64,000 bases of DNA from Bremia lactucae (GCF_004359215.1 NC_090612.1:297600-361599), one strand, 5' to 3'. Counted from the first letter of the stretch, positions 35,165 through 45,363 are shown. Translations and numbers: made by a program. The notes: generated from the letters alone by a model not told the origin.

Positions 35165-36700
35165 CTGGGAGTCAATGAAGACAATCCTTTATATAAGGAT
35201 TTGATTGAATTCAGTTATGTAATCTCTGAAACAGTTCCATGCGAGTTGCCTAAAGATAAAGGCACTCGACATGAGATCGAGCTCAAACCGGGATCGAAGT
35301 ACTGTGTCATGAAGCAGTGGCCACTGCCTCGTGAACAAGTACTTGCGATCGATAAAAGCTTTATCAATCGATTAAAAGCGGGCCATGTGAGGGAGTCAAC
35401 CTCCCCACATAGCTCTCCGACCTTCTGTGTGTGAAAGGCCACAGGAGGGTGGCGGATAGTGCACGCATTCAATAAACTGAATGCTGCTACGGTATCGGCT
35501 CAAACGCCGATACCTAGAAAAGACGTACACATAGATGGTACGTCTAAGAGTACCATCTTTCATCCATGGATCTGATGGATGGATTTTATTAGATCCTTCT
35601 GCGTGAACGGGACATCCCGTACACAGCAGTGAGCACTCCTAGCGGAATGCTCTAGGAATGGCTAGTAATGCCACAGGGGCTTAGTAACGCCCCTGCACCA
35701 TTCAACAGATGCGTAACGAATCTGTTGAGACCGGTGCGAGAATTTGCGAGAATTCGCACCGAGTTATTTTGACGATGTATTCGTCCATCGCCGAGCCATG
35801 GACGGTAAGACGGACGTGGAAGTTCATAAAACTCACGTTCGTCAGGTTCTTACACCTTTGCGAAAGCATACGTTATACGCAAATCTCAAGAAGTGTATAT
35901 TCGCTGTAAGCGAAATACCACTTCTTGGGTGCATCATCGGTAAACACGGCGTGCGCCCTGACCCCAAGAAATCAAGGCAATTACCGACTGGCCAGTTCCA
36001 GTCGATGCCAAGGGACTTAAAAAGTTCCTCGGATTAGCGGCGTACTTGCACAAGTACTCCCGCAATCTTGCCGAGATGACAATTCATTTCTCTCGTCTCT
36101 TGCAAATAGACGAGAAATGGCAATGAAACGCTGATTGTCAGCGTTCCTTTGAAGATATCAAGCAAAGCTTGATGCAATCGCCCATTTAGCGATTGCAAAT
36201 CATGACAGACCATTCCATGTGGGCTTTGACGCCAGCGATTTCGCAATCGGCTGTGCGTTAATGCAATACGATACAGACGGCGCGGAGCGCGTCGTCTGTT
36301 ACCAATCGCTCCAGCTGCAACCAGCTGAACGCAATTACCCAGTGCATGAAAAGGAACTTCTTGCCATGAAATATGAACTGGCTAAGTTTAGGGTCTATCT
36401 CCTCGGAGATAGACTGTTTATCGTATATACGGACCCCATGCGTCATTTCGCACCGCCGTAAATAGCCCACACCTCTCGCAAAGAATGGTGAGGTGGTCTA
36501 CCTTTTCGCGGAGTATAATTTCTCCGTGGAATATAAACCAGGACGACTAAATGTCGTCGTTGATGCGTTATTACGCCGACCCGATTTCGAGCCGCCTGCG
36601 CATTCCAACAGTGGTAATAATCCCACAGTTGCAACACTCATTTCAAGTGCTCCGTCATCAACCTTATTTGATGACATAAAGGAAGCCTACGCAGAAGATA
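35165..36700 (+). pseudogene. Family B reverse transcriptase and RNase H (element B1)
   Basis: RT: GTRHEIELKPGSKYCVMKQW at about 35260-35320, then SPTFCV, a stop, and KATGGWRIVHAFNKLNAAT. A stop also falls in the MDLMDGF segment. The catalytic motif YFDDVFVHRRAMDGK is at about 35765-35810. RNase H: GFDASDFAIGCALMQYDTDG at about 36222-36280, then ERNYPVHEKELLAMKYELAK and YTDPMRH. At least five stops or shifts, so inactive. This stretch shows the densest hairpin pattern in the window: twelve perfect inverted repeats with arms of 7-9 bp between 35465 and 36414. Confidence 0.9.
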
Positions 36701-38640
36701 ATGACCTTTGCGTTTAAAGGATCATCTGATGAATCCATCCGATAATTATGTTGAAGATTTACCGGCTTTATATCGCTCGTCATCCGATCGATACACAACA
36801 CGCAACGGCATATTGTATTACACAGCTGTTGCCGGCGACACTCCACGTGTAGTCGTCCCAACTCACAATATTTTGCGCTTGCGCATCATGTATGAGTGTC
36901 ACGATGCACCAACAAGTGGGCATCGTGGACGTGAGAAAAACTCATCTCACAGTAAGTCACGAACTGATACTGGCTTCGCCAGTATCAGTTCGTGCGCAAC
37001 TACATTCGTGCTTGCGAGGTATGTCAACGGGTGAATCCTAGTCCGTCTTCCCGTGCACCTCTCCAACCTCTACCAGTGTTGGCAGTCCGTATCTATAGAT
37101 TTCGTCTTCGGATTTCCCAAAGACGATCACAAAAACAATGGTATCCTTGTTTTTGTAAGCAGATTCAGCAAGATTATACATCTTGCTGCAGTACCAGAGT
37201 CAATCACGGCTCCGGGCTGTGCTCGTGTCTTTATCGACACGGTAATCAAACTCCACGGGTTACCCCGTGAACTGGTCTCGGATAGAGATCCACGGTTTAC
37301 GGCGAAGATTTGGCAATCCGTGTTCCGATCTCTCGGAACACGGCTGACTATGTCAACTTCTGATCATCCAGAGACAGATGGTCAGACGGAACGCGTAAAT
37401 CGCGTCCTCGAAGAGATACTTCGAGGTTACGTCCAATCGTATCCGAACTGGAGCGAGTTTTTACCGATGGTCATATTCGCCATCAATAATTCGGTGCATG
37501 CGTCTACGACGCATACCCAACCAATTAGAGGGACCCTCTATTTAAGGGTTGAATCGCACAAGCAAAACCATTTCTGGCTCATGATCATCACGCGTCGAAG
37601 TTAACAACGACGCGAATGATATCGATGTCGAAGCAATCGACATCGAAGTTGAGAAAACTCTTATGGCAGTGCGCACAAAGCGCACTGAAAAAGACAAAAC
37701 AAATGAGTCAGCAGAGGAACTTCGGCTGACTCGAGAATCAGTAATCCGTTTCGTACAGGATTCCATTGCTAACGCAGTGGACCGTCAGAAACGGAACGCA
37801 GACAAACATGGAAGAGCAAACGTTCTTTCATTAAAGTTATTGCCCCAATACTACTCTCTACGGATAACTTACCTAAGCGTGTCGTCATTAATGTGGGTAG
37901 CAGTAAACTATTACCCAAATTCATTGGACCATTCCGTGTACTGCATCGCAGAGGCAATGCGTACACAATAGAATTGCCACGTAGGATGCGAACGCATCTT
38001 ACGTTCTACGTTGTTCGGTCGTACAATCAGTACGCGGTTTCTTCCGAGGACGGATCTGACCACCCTCTTCAAGAATCCCTAAAAGACTCTTGTGGTCACG
38101 AACCAGAATCTCATGCTGAATCTGGAGATTCTCATGTCGGGTCCGAAGGTCCTCGAAACCGCGGTGAGCTGACGACAGCTCATCACGAAGAGCGTGACAA
38201 TTCCGTTCGTACTACAACATAGAGCACGCACTCTTCGAACGGTCTTCTAACCGTTCGATATGGTGAGCATGCACCGTCTGCTCTAACGAGCGACGCTTAC
38301 CGCGCTCTGATCAAGTCCCTCCTCCAAATTATGGAGAAGCGATTGAGTTTGTCGATCTTCGACTCTAGATCCGACACATGGGTCGGATCTACTTTTCCCT
38401 CCTCCGCCACAACCATTGGTGGATCCCCACGGTGGTCAACGTTTCCATGTTGAACATATCCAAAACCACCGTGATGTGAAGGGGCAGCGAACGAGTTATC
38501 TTGTTCTCTGGCGCGGTTATCCACCTTCACATGACAGCTGGGAGCCTCGTTCCCAGAAGGTCCATCGAAAAACACGCGCCGTTGGCGCCTGTAAATCGAT
38601 TGAAAAACGTCAATCGCATCGCGCATCCCGATAGAGATGC
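36701..38640 (+). pseudogene. Family B integrase and chromodomain (element B1)
   Basis: Zinc-binding region: LRLRIMYECHDAPTSGHRGR near 36870-36930, then a frame break at a 37-base perfect hairpin (36958-36994), then NYIRACEVCQRVNPSPSSR from 36998. The core lies in 37053-37604: SVSIDFVFGFPKDD, ELVSDRDPRFTAKIW, ETDGQTERVNRVLEEILRGY, which retain the D, D and E of the DDE triad. The C-terminal region (LLPKFIGPFRVLHRRGNAYT) is at about 37900-37965. The chromodomain (RFHVEHIQNHRDVKGQ, then YLVLWRGYPPSHDSWEPRS) is at about 38437-38560, overlapped by the antisense ORF. Confidence 0.9.
36958..36994. repeat. 37-base perfect hairpin inside integrase
   Basis: Seventeen-base arms around a TTC loop: CACGAACTGATACTGGC and its exact reverse complement. 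Homologous family C copies (about 2780-2820 and 30610-30650) have only the inner TACTGGC / GCCAGTA pairing or less. The extended left arm replaces the expected RDFYW codons and breaks the frame. Confidence 0.85.
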
Positions 38641-39620
38641 GAGCCCTTCCCCAGGGCAAAGAAAGGAAATAGACATCCCCTTTTACTCGCTTCGTGTTGT
38701 CAACACAACACGGACAGGGATCACCCCACGTAAGACATCGAAGTCCTGCCTCACGTGACAACCGATGCAATTTATATCTTGCACTGGTTATAGTTCGTTT
38801 CTCAAACTTAACGCGAATCGCGTTAAGTCTATGAAGCCAGGCTTCGCGTCCAATGTTTTTGACATTGCGAATGAACGCGTTCCAGGCTTGCATAAGCTAG
38901 ACTTTGTCTTCCTATTGTTGCCACTATACCATCGATTGAAAAAAGCATCAAGATAAAAATCTTCCTCAGCGAGAAAGTTCTTCGCGCTGGGATCAAGGCC
39001 ATGTAGCTTTGTCGCAAAAATAAGAGATATTTATTGTGAGGAGTAGACTCTCCAGACAAGAAATTATTTGCTGCTCGGGTACAAGCCACGGCTTCTTCTC
39101 AGGAGCAAGACAATACATTTTAGTGTCTACGATCCCCTGGGTGGTACCCACTGAAGCACGGGTACGACAAGAACTTATATTACGATGGCTTACGCCATTG
39201 TCATCACCAAGCACAGAAATATGTGCGGGTGACGGCACGGGAGACGGTGCTGGCGATGAGGAATCATTCTCATCGTCGGAACCGAACATGCTGTAGCGAA
39301 TGCTACCAGCACGTCTACTCGAACGAGCCCCCTCATTCGAAGGGCTCATATTCAGCCGCCTGCCAATGATCAGGCGACTGTTCTGTTCTCCCCGAGTCGG
39401 CCATTTCGTCCGACTCGCATTCGTAGTCGACCTCCAAAGAGGGGTCGCATTCACGTGGCGTATCACCACGTGCGTCCGCAACATTTAGAGTTGCGGGAGA
39501 AGGTGACACTACGGCAGACGGAACGTCTGCCGCAAGAGACAATAATGCGTCGCCCGCGGCTGCATGAACCGCAGCCGAAGGCGCCGCACTAGTCGCATAC
39601 CGCATGGACTTGTTAACCAT
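38297..39620 (-). CDS. Antisense ORF of family B (element B1), broken
   Basis: Starts ATG at 39620, 118 bp from the 3' LTR, and reads back into pol. Parts: 39620-39333 (Ala/Ser-rich, then acidic VDYECESDEMADSG), 39484-38993 (SDDENDSSSPAPSPVPSP, EKKPWLVPEQ), then 38893-38297 (AWNAFIRNVKNIGREAW, KLHRLSREAGLRCLTWGDPC, PCCVDNTKRVKGD, and a last segment DLESKIDKLNRF). The Cys cluster CLTWGDPCPCC could bind metal (inference). The last part overlaps the chromodomain on the plus strand. A second copy is at 54107-55099. I recognise no family. Confidence 0.6.
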
Positions 39621-39723
39621 GCGATATATTTAAAAATGATAAATCTGACCAATCAAAATCTTTTTTAATGAAGTGGTCTTATAGTGACCACTCTACCCAA
39701 TGGCATTCAGAGTGATTGTCGTT

Positions 39724-39737
39724 TAAGGGAGGGGTGA
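39724..39737 (+). promoter_or_regulatory. Polypurine tract of element B1
   Basis: TAAGGGAGGGGTGA adjoins the 3' LTR. The same tract, reversed, follows the family B LTR at 53988. Confidence 0.7.
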
Positions 39738-40147
39738 TGAAACGGGATGTATCGTTACATGAAACTAACACTCAAAGGTTGTTAATTAATATATTATTCA
39801 AAAGGTACATAATATTTGGAGAATATTACTTTACATGGTAATATTATAAAGGGCTTATCCATTGCTAGATATAGACCATTATATCTGCTATCTCAGCGAT
39901 CCAGTCAGCGCTGGACGCACGCCAAGAGAAATACAGATAAGACTTTTAGTACATATTTTGTATTAGTTTATAATTGAAGAAGAACCTAATTATATTATTG
40001 CAGTTTTTATTTAACTCTCTTTAAAGCAAGTGTTTTAAAGGGAAGACTTCCTCTGCACGTACTAACGTACGTGAAGTGACGTGAGGCACCACTCGCACTG
40101 AAGGAGTGCGAAGTGGACTTGTACTGAAGCAGTCAAGTCGCGTTACA
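39738..40147 (+). repeat. Family B 3' LTR (element B1)
   Basis: 410 bp from TGAAACGGGATGTATCG to ...GTCGCGTTACA, collinear with 31860-32297 but lacking some bases near its end. The bases flanking the element (ACTAAT and GGTGTC) do not form a target-site duplication, so one boundary has been rearranged. Confidence 0.8.
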
Positions 40148-40331
40148 GGTGTCCACTGATTTTGAATCATTCGTCGCTGTCACGCTTAATGTCGTAGAAT
40201 CAGTTGGCCCGGGAATATCTTTCGAGATAATGTCGATTGCTGAATCTGGTTCTTTATTGACTCAACGTTTCTTTGCTGAAGTCCTGGAAGCAATAGCAAC
40301 AGCGTCTAACGTTTCTTGCGTCGAGGTCTAG
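40148..40331 (+). pseudogene. Possible 3' end of a host gene cut by element B1
   Basis: Sixty codons open directly from the LTR edge (40149) to a TAG at 40329-40331, ending NVSCVEV. It is hydrophobic with regular composition and starts exactly where the retrotransposon ends, which suits a truncated coding exon. No similarity recognised; it could be chance. Confidence 0.25.
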
Positions 40332-40442
40332 CTAGACATTTTCTTAAATAATCTGTTTCTTTCTACATCTAACCATTTTGACGAGAGGTTTAGGGGGAAA
40401 TTTGCCTTCTTCAAAAATTTCAAAAATGTACAAAACTCGACG

Positions 40443-40460
40443 CGTTTCATTTTTTTATTA
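40443..40460 (+). promoter_or_regulatory. Oomycete-type Inr candidate upstream of the CCT gene
   Basis: GTTTCATTTTTTTATT, 30-45 bp before the ATG, fits the oomycete initiator (C-A-N-T-Y-Y core). Confidence 0.35.
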
Positions 40461-40489
40461 TTTCAATTCTTGTGAAGAGCAGCGCAATA

Positions 40490-42436
40490 ATGAGCACTCG
40501 CGTGTTTGTCCGGCTTTACGATGGCACAATGCAGAATGAAACAGGTGACGAGGTACTCGAGCTGCCGCCACCACCACTTAAGTGGAAGTGCGCTATTACT
40601 GCCATGGTGGCGGCGTTGAGTAAGCAGACTGAGTACGAGGACGGCGTGACGACGCCAAAGGCGCGTCTCTTTCTTTTGCCGACAGAGACAACCGGTATCG
40701 CAGCTGAGGTAAGTTTCATGCTGCGAAATGATTCCACGGCACAATTTATCTAATAGTTTTGTTTGGGTGTGAATTTATAGCTTAATGCCCGATCGCTGCG
40801 CTTTGGTGTTCGTGAGAACGACCGTTTCGTAATTTGTTTACGTGGTGAAGATTATCAGCAGCCTAGCGAGCGTCAAACTGATATAATGTTTACAAGTACC
40901 ACTGAAATCTCGAACAGGCCATTACCTGGACCATTAAAGCCTAGCAATGTCAGCTCGCAATCTACTATCGCGCACTGTTCTAGTGTCCAAAGTTCTGGCG
41001 ATTACGGAATGGATGGAGCGAGAAAAGAACCCCCTCGAGGTGGAATGGGATTCGGCATTTCGTTAGAGAAAGTTAATAGGTGTAAGCGATACCGTAGTAT
41101 CTCTGGCAAGATGGCTGCTATCAAATCGCTAGGTGATAAAGGTCTAATATCCAACGTCGATCGAGGACACCTGAAAGATCTGCTTTTGAATGATGACTCG
41201 CCTCAGCTACAAGAAGCACTGGACACGTATAAAAATACTGGTGACTTTCAGGCAGTTAAAGACCTGTTGCTAAGGGAGATAAATAATCCGTCATCAAAAC
41301 GCAACAGTGGTGATTGGCTTTCAGAAAGTTTTGTCAACGAAATTGCTCTTAATCTCATCCCCTCGCCACAAGCTACTAAGCGTGAGCATATGCCCTTGCA
41401 AAAGGATTTCAATCTGGGTCGTATCAATGACGTATCTGCAGCTTTGAACGCACCGACTAATGCATTTGCCTACCAGACGAGTCAATCAGCGTCGATAAAG
41501 GATACAAGCTACGCACAGAGTTCTCCCGACGCATTTAATTACTATTCAAGTCTTCGAAGTCTAGAAGCTCCTGCTGCTGCTGGAAGTTTCTTATCCATTA
41601 ACAGATTCCCTACTGAAATTTCTATATTAAATGGCTACTCGTCTTCACCTATGATGACACAGCAGTATCACCAGCCACAATTTTCAACAAGCAATATGTA
41701 CGCTCCACAAATCAACCAACCTCTTCGGGATGGCGCATACATGAAGCGTGATTTTGAATCGGATTCAGCTCAAAATTTGAGAGGTATGGACTCACTTGCC
41801 GGTTCACTTGCAGGACCCGCACATTTGACACTGAATGGTTACAGCTCACAGCAAGACTTTTCTATGAATCAAGTGCCGTATCCAGCAAATGTTATATACC
41901 AGTCCCAGCAGCCCTTGAATTCGCTGACGCCCGCCTCCTTAAATGACTTCGGCTGCAACATTTACATGCAGCAGCCTCAATATGCTTTAAATCGATACGG
42001 ATACGGCAGTATGCAGCCTGACACGGGATATAATTTTTACGCTGCAGGTTATGGATTTGATAAAGCTCAACTTCGAGCAGGCCCTGGAGGAAAATGGACC
42101 ACTGCACCACCGACGCCTTCGTACCCTCCGGCGTGCTCAAAGGAAGAAAAGAAGGACAAAATTTCCAGATGGTTGAAAAAGCGCGAAAATCGCAACTGGT
42201 CCAACAAGCCTTCGTATCCTGTGAGGCACAGTATCGCCAAAAATCGAAAGCGAGGAGAAGACGGTCGTTTTATTACGAAAGCGCGCCTCGCTGAGATGGC
42301 GGCTGAAGAGGCCGCCATGGATGTTGGAAATGAAATTAAGCCGCAGACGGCATCTCCTCCGCCGTCTTCTTCTGGCGATGCTGCCGGCTTCGCAACCTCG
42401 CAAAAAAACATGCTGCCTATTACGTCCGTACCGTAG
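40490..42436 (+). CDS. CCT-motif protein (putative nuclear regulator)
   Basis: Two exons, 40490-40708 and 40781-42436, joined over a 72-bp GT-AG intron (gtaagt...tatag) to give 624 residues. The first ATG is at 40490; the upstream in-frame GTG is not used. Residues 1-110 form a compact region without clear family (FVRLYDGTM, RSLRFGVRENDRFVICLRGE). Around residues 145-205 is a helical block (MAAIKSLGDKGLISNVDRGH, LKDLLL). The middle is long and Gln/Tyr/Pro/Ser-rich. Residues about 530-575 match the CCT motif of CONSTANS/TOC1-type proteins: KISRWLKKRENRNWSNKPSY, then RHSIAKNRKRGEDGRFITKA. CCT motifs act in nuclear localisation and DNA or partner binding in plants. A transcriptional role here is inference. 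The bipartite basic stretch inside the motif could serve as an NLS. Confidence 0.8.
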
Positions 42437-42674
42437 ATTCCAACTCATTTGTAAGATCGCCGTGTATGTGTTTAACTAATAGAATAAGCAGAATCGCAGC
42501 ATTGATAAGCGCGGAGGCATTTTTTTTCGAATATGGTGTTCGCGAACATTGCATGCGAACCATAAAATTTGTATCACTCACAACGTATTTAAAATGTATT
42601 CGAACACGTTTCAAATAACTAGCGTGCACCACTCAACTTATGATTTGAATTGAAAAATACCAAGCAGGACACTA

Positions 42675-43623
42675 ATGCTGAATCACTCGGACCGTATGCT
42701 GCTGCAGCGCATGATGGTCGCTCAATTTATCTTTTAAACAAAACTCAGATGTTAATGAATAAGCTTGATTCATATGTTGTCATTACTGCAGGCAGCCGGT
42801 GCGATGGAAGACCAGGAGGTACGGCACTTGGCCAGCCAACTCACAGGAAAAGGTCAGTCGGTATTGTCATGAATAACAACACACTTAGTGTTAACAAAAT
42901 AATTCCATGTGCAGATATGACGGCCTCGGACGTTGACCAAATGGTGAACAAATTGGCTGAGAATGTTCGACCATTTTCCCTAGATGTGCGTCGCGGTATG
43001 TATGATGATGGAAAAATGTACCTATCTGTGGTGAACACGGTGAGATAGCAGCACATTGAGTTATATGCAAAATTTTCACAGTATTAAATGCTGTAAAAAT
43101 TGGTTAGAGTAGTGACGCACTCATCGCGTTTGGTAGCAACTTTAGGCCTTGGGAAATTGAATTTTTGCGCAAGGTTATGGAAGAGATCGTGGATACGTAA
43201 GAATTATTTTTGTAGCAATTCCAGATTAATTTCGTCACTGACCGAATAAGCTCCATAATCCTTAGAGACGAGGCAGCTCTAGATGATGCAATCTTGTTTA
43301 ATCTTCGCAAGGGCTCCACCACTTTAAACGAAGTTGAGGAGCTACTTCGCAAATTGACAGCTGAGAAGTGGCTTGCTCCTATCGCTAGGCAATTGCAGGT
43401 GCGCTCTTTTACGCTGGGGCCACGCGCTTACCTGGAGCTGATCGCATTCTTACGCGATTTACAAGTCAAGAAATGTCTAATCTGCCAGTACGAGTTGCTT
43501 CAAGGAGCTAAATGCTATTCCGAAACCTGTGACATTTTGGTCCACCACAGCTGCATCGACAAGTATGAGAATAATGGAATAAGCTATAAGTGTCCTACTT
43601 GCCAGCATAAGCTGCGACGTTAA
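42675..43623 (+). CDS. NSE1: NSE1, RING-like subunit of the SMC5/6 complex
   Basis: Five exons: 42675-42716, 42792-42852, 42915-43039, 43108-43196 and 43266-43623. They are joined by GT-AG introns of 75, 62, 68 and 69 bp and give exactly 224 residues. The start LLQRMMAAGAMEDQEVRHL and the following winged-helix region line up with NSE1 proteins, as does RRGMYDDGKMYLSVVN. Residues 176-218 form the NSE1 RING-like domain: C176, C179, C189, C194, H199, C202, C215, C218 (C4HC3). NSE1 is the E3 ubiquitin ligase-like partner of NSE3/NSE4 in the nuclear SMC5/6 complex, which acts in DNA repair. The first donor, GTCGCT, is weak, but protein alignment across the junction is continuous. All splice phases agree. 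Confidence 0.85.
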
Positions 43624-43739
43624 TAGTGCTATATTGAGCGAAACAACACTAACATCAACTGGATCAAATAGATGCAAATGAACGCAATAGCTTGAGACAT
43701 ACAAGAGCTGCTGAACTTATTGAAGTACTAGTCTATCAT

Positions 43740-44473
43740 TTACAGATTCCCAGCATTTGGATCGCATGGCAGCAGCGCAGCAACCACGGGGCGGTCTTCG
43801 GCATTTAGTATATTAAAAGTCGCACAGGCATTGACAGTATCCATGTATTCCACCACGATACCATTCACTTTCAGCAATTCTTTCAGCTCCGCAGGAAGTC
43901 CATGGCTGATTCGTTCACCGCACCCTAGCACCAAAATTTCTGAAAGAAACTTTGCATCAGTTGATAAACGATGTCGGTAATTACAAGATTACCAAGCGGA
44001 GGATTGGAGACCATAAAGACGGCTAAGTGCTCGCGTGTGATCTCCTCGATTTTTCTCGGCTTCCAGAGCTGCAGCGATTAGCGAACATTAAATCGTTCAG
44101 GATAGTCTGTAATATTGCTTAGCCTCAGACTTTACCATGGCAATCTCGGAAAAAAGCGCAACTCCACCCCGCATATTCTGTGACGAACTATTAATTACCA
44201 ATTATTCGATACTGCGATTACGAACGTACCACACCATTAATGACAAATCCCCCGTCGTCGTACTCTGTCACCGACACCTTGGCAGTGCCATTAAGCATTT
44301 CCTGTCTCATGATATCATTCGCGCACCAGATTGAGATCAATTCTGGATAAAGAGCATAGAGCGCTTGTAACCTGGTGCATGTCGTGGCCATAATTTATCC
44401 AACGACGCGGGAGATGCGTAAGTTGCCGCGACGCTCTGGGGCAACGACGGAATCGCAGCAAGATCGTGTTCAT
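43740..44473 (-). CDS. NDUFAF3: NDUFAF3-like mitochondrial complex I assembly factor (Mth938/DUF498 domain)
   Basis: Minus strand, five exons: 44473-44372, 44301-44230, 44177-44136, 44068-43993 and 43939-43740, giving 163 residues. Introns are 70, 52, 67 and 53 bp, all GT-AG, phases consistent. The N-terminus MNTILLRFRRCPRASRQLTH is Arg-rich without acidic residues, as in a mitochondrial presequence. The body has YDDGGFVINGV, MRGGVALFSE, WKPRKIEEITREHLAVF, ILVLGCGERISHGLP and the signature MDTVNACATFNIL near the end. The family helps assemble the NADH:ubiquinone oxidoreductase membrane-arm/Q-module junction. An in-frame ATG at 44605 exists, but it would run through exon 1 of the divergent TAD2 gene, so 44473 is preferred. 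Confidence 0.8.
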
Positions 44474-44533
44474 AAGAACGTATTTAAGCTTTAGCTTACG
44501 TAATTGACAAATACCTACCCTAATCGCTGAAAA
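44474..44533. promoter_or_regulatory. 60-bp bidirectional start region between NDUFAF3 and ADAT2
   Basis: The whole space between two divergent start codons. It must hold both transcription starts, or these must lie inside the opposite gene. Confidence 0.45.
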
Positions 44534-45333
44534 ATGCAACGAGAGCATCACGAGCGCTTCATGCGCGAAGCTCTTCTTGAGGAAAGCGGGCAAAGACAGT
44601 AACATTTTTTGCTGATGAAGTTGTTATCTAAGCTTTCACTTCGACTTGTTACGACAGGCAGAAAAAGCATTGATACGAGCAGAAGTGCCGGTGGGGTGCG
44701 TTTTCGTCTACAAGGGCGAAATCATCGCACGCGCGTCCAACCGTGTCAACGAGCTCTACAATGTGCGAAAACCAAGTAAATTACATTATGGTGGGCTGAT
44801 AAACGACGAAGAACGGTTACATTACTCATTTAGGCCACGATGCATGCCGAAATCGTAGCGATCGAATTTATTGCGGCCAAGTACGGCGACAAGGCGAGCA
44901 AAATGCTGGCTGACTGCTCGTTGTACGTCACTTGCGAGCCATGCATCATGTGTGCAGGAGCTCTTGCACACGTTTTCATAAAGCATGTGTACTTTGGCTG
45001 TCATAATGACCGATTCGGGGGTTGTAGCTCCGTGCTCAGCTTACACGAACGCTCGTACGTGCATACTTTTTTTAGGCGTCTTTCAACTTACGAATGCGTT
45101 TAATTTGTTATCGTGTTAGTGCTCTTCCTGATAGCAAACTTCATCGTGGCTATATGTGCGTATCCGGCATTCTTAAAGATGAGGCTATCGCACTTTTAAA
45201 AAAGTTCTATGTCAGCGAAAATCCACGAGGTAAGAATTGGGGCCGAAAAGTTGATTCAACTAATATTTACAACACGCATTGTGCTCTAGTGGAAAACTCG
45301 AAAAAGAAACGTAAACTTGCGAATCTGAACTGA
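44534..45333 (+). CDS. ADAT2: tRNA-specific adenosine deaminase catalytic subunit TAD2/ADAT2
   Basis: Exons 44534-44581, 44658-44762, 44834-45054 and 45120-45333 give 195 residues. The deaminase fold is plain: FMREALLE-AEKAL, AEVPVGCVFVYKGEIIARAS, then NATMHAEIVAIE with zinc ligand H55 and proton-shuttling E57, and TCEPCIMCAGAL with ligands C88 and C91. FGCHNDRFGGCSSVL follows. With ADAT3 the enzyme converts A34 to inosine in tRNA anticodons. Introns 2 and 3 are GT-AG (71 and 65 bp). Intron 1 (44582-44657) aligns the protein only if its donor is GA (GAAAGC) rather than GT (GTAAGC), so there is either a non-canonical site, a base error or a damaged allele. The start codon is 60 bp from that of the divergent NDUFAF3 gene. 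Confidence 0.8.
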
Positions 45334-45363
45334 AAGAATCTAAATCCTGAAAGAGGCAAAAGA

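Noticed and set aside
42067..42411. Minus-strand frames inside the CCT gene exon
   Set aside because: Composition follows codon structure of the plus-strand gene; no motif or conserved start.
42675..42716. An earlier start of NSE1 in the frame opening at 42650
   Set aside because: That frame starts with TTG and continues through intron 1; only the spliced model from ATG 42675 keeps all phases and aligns to NSE1 end to end.
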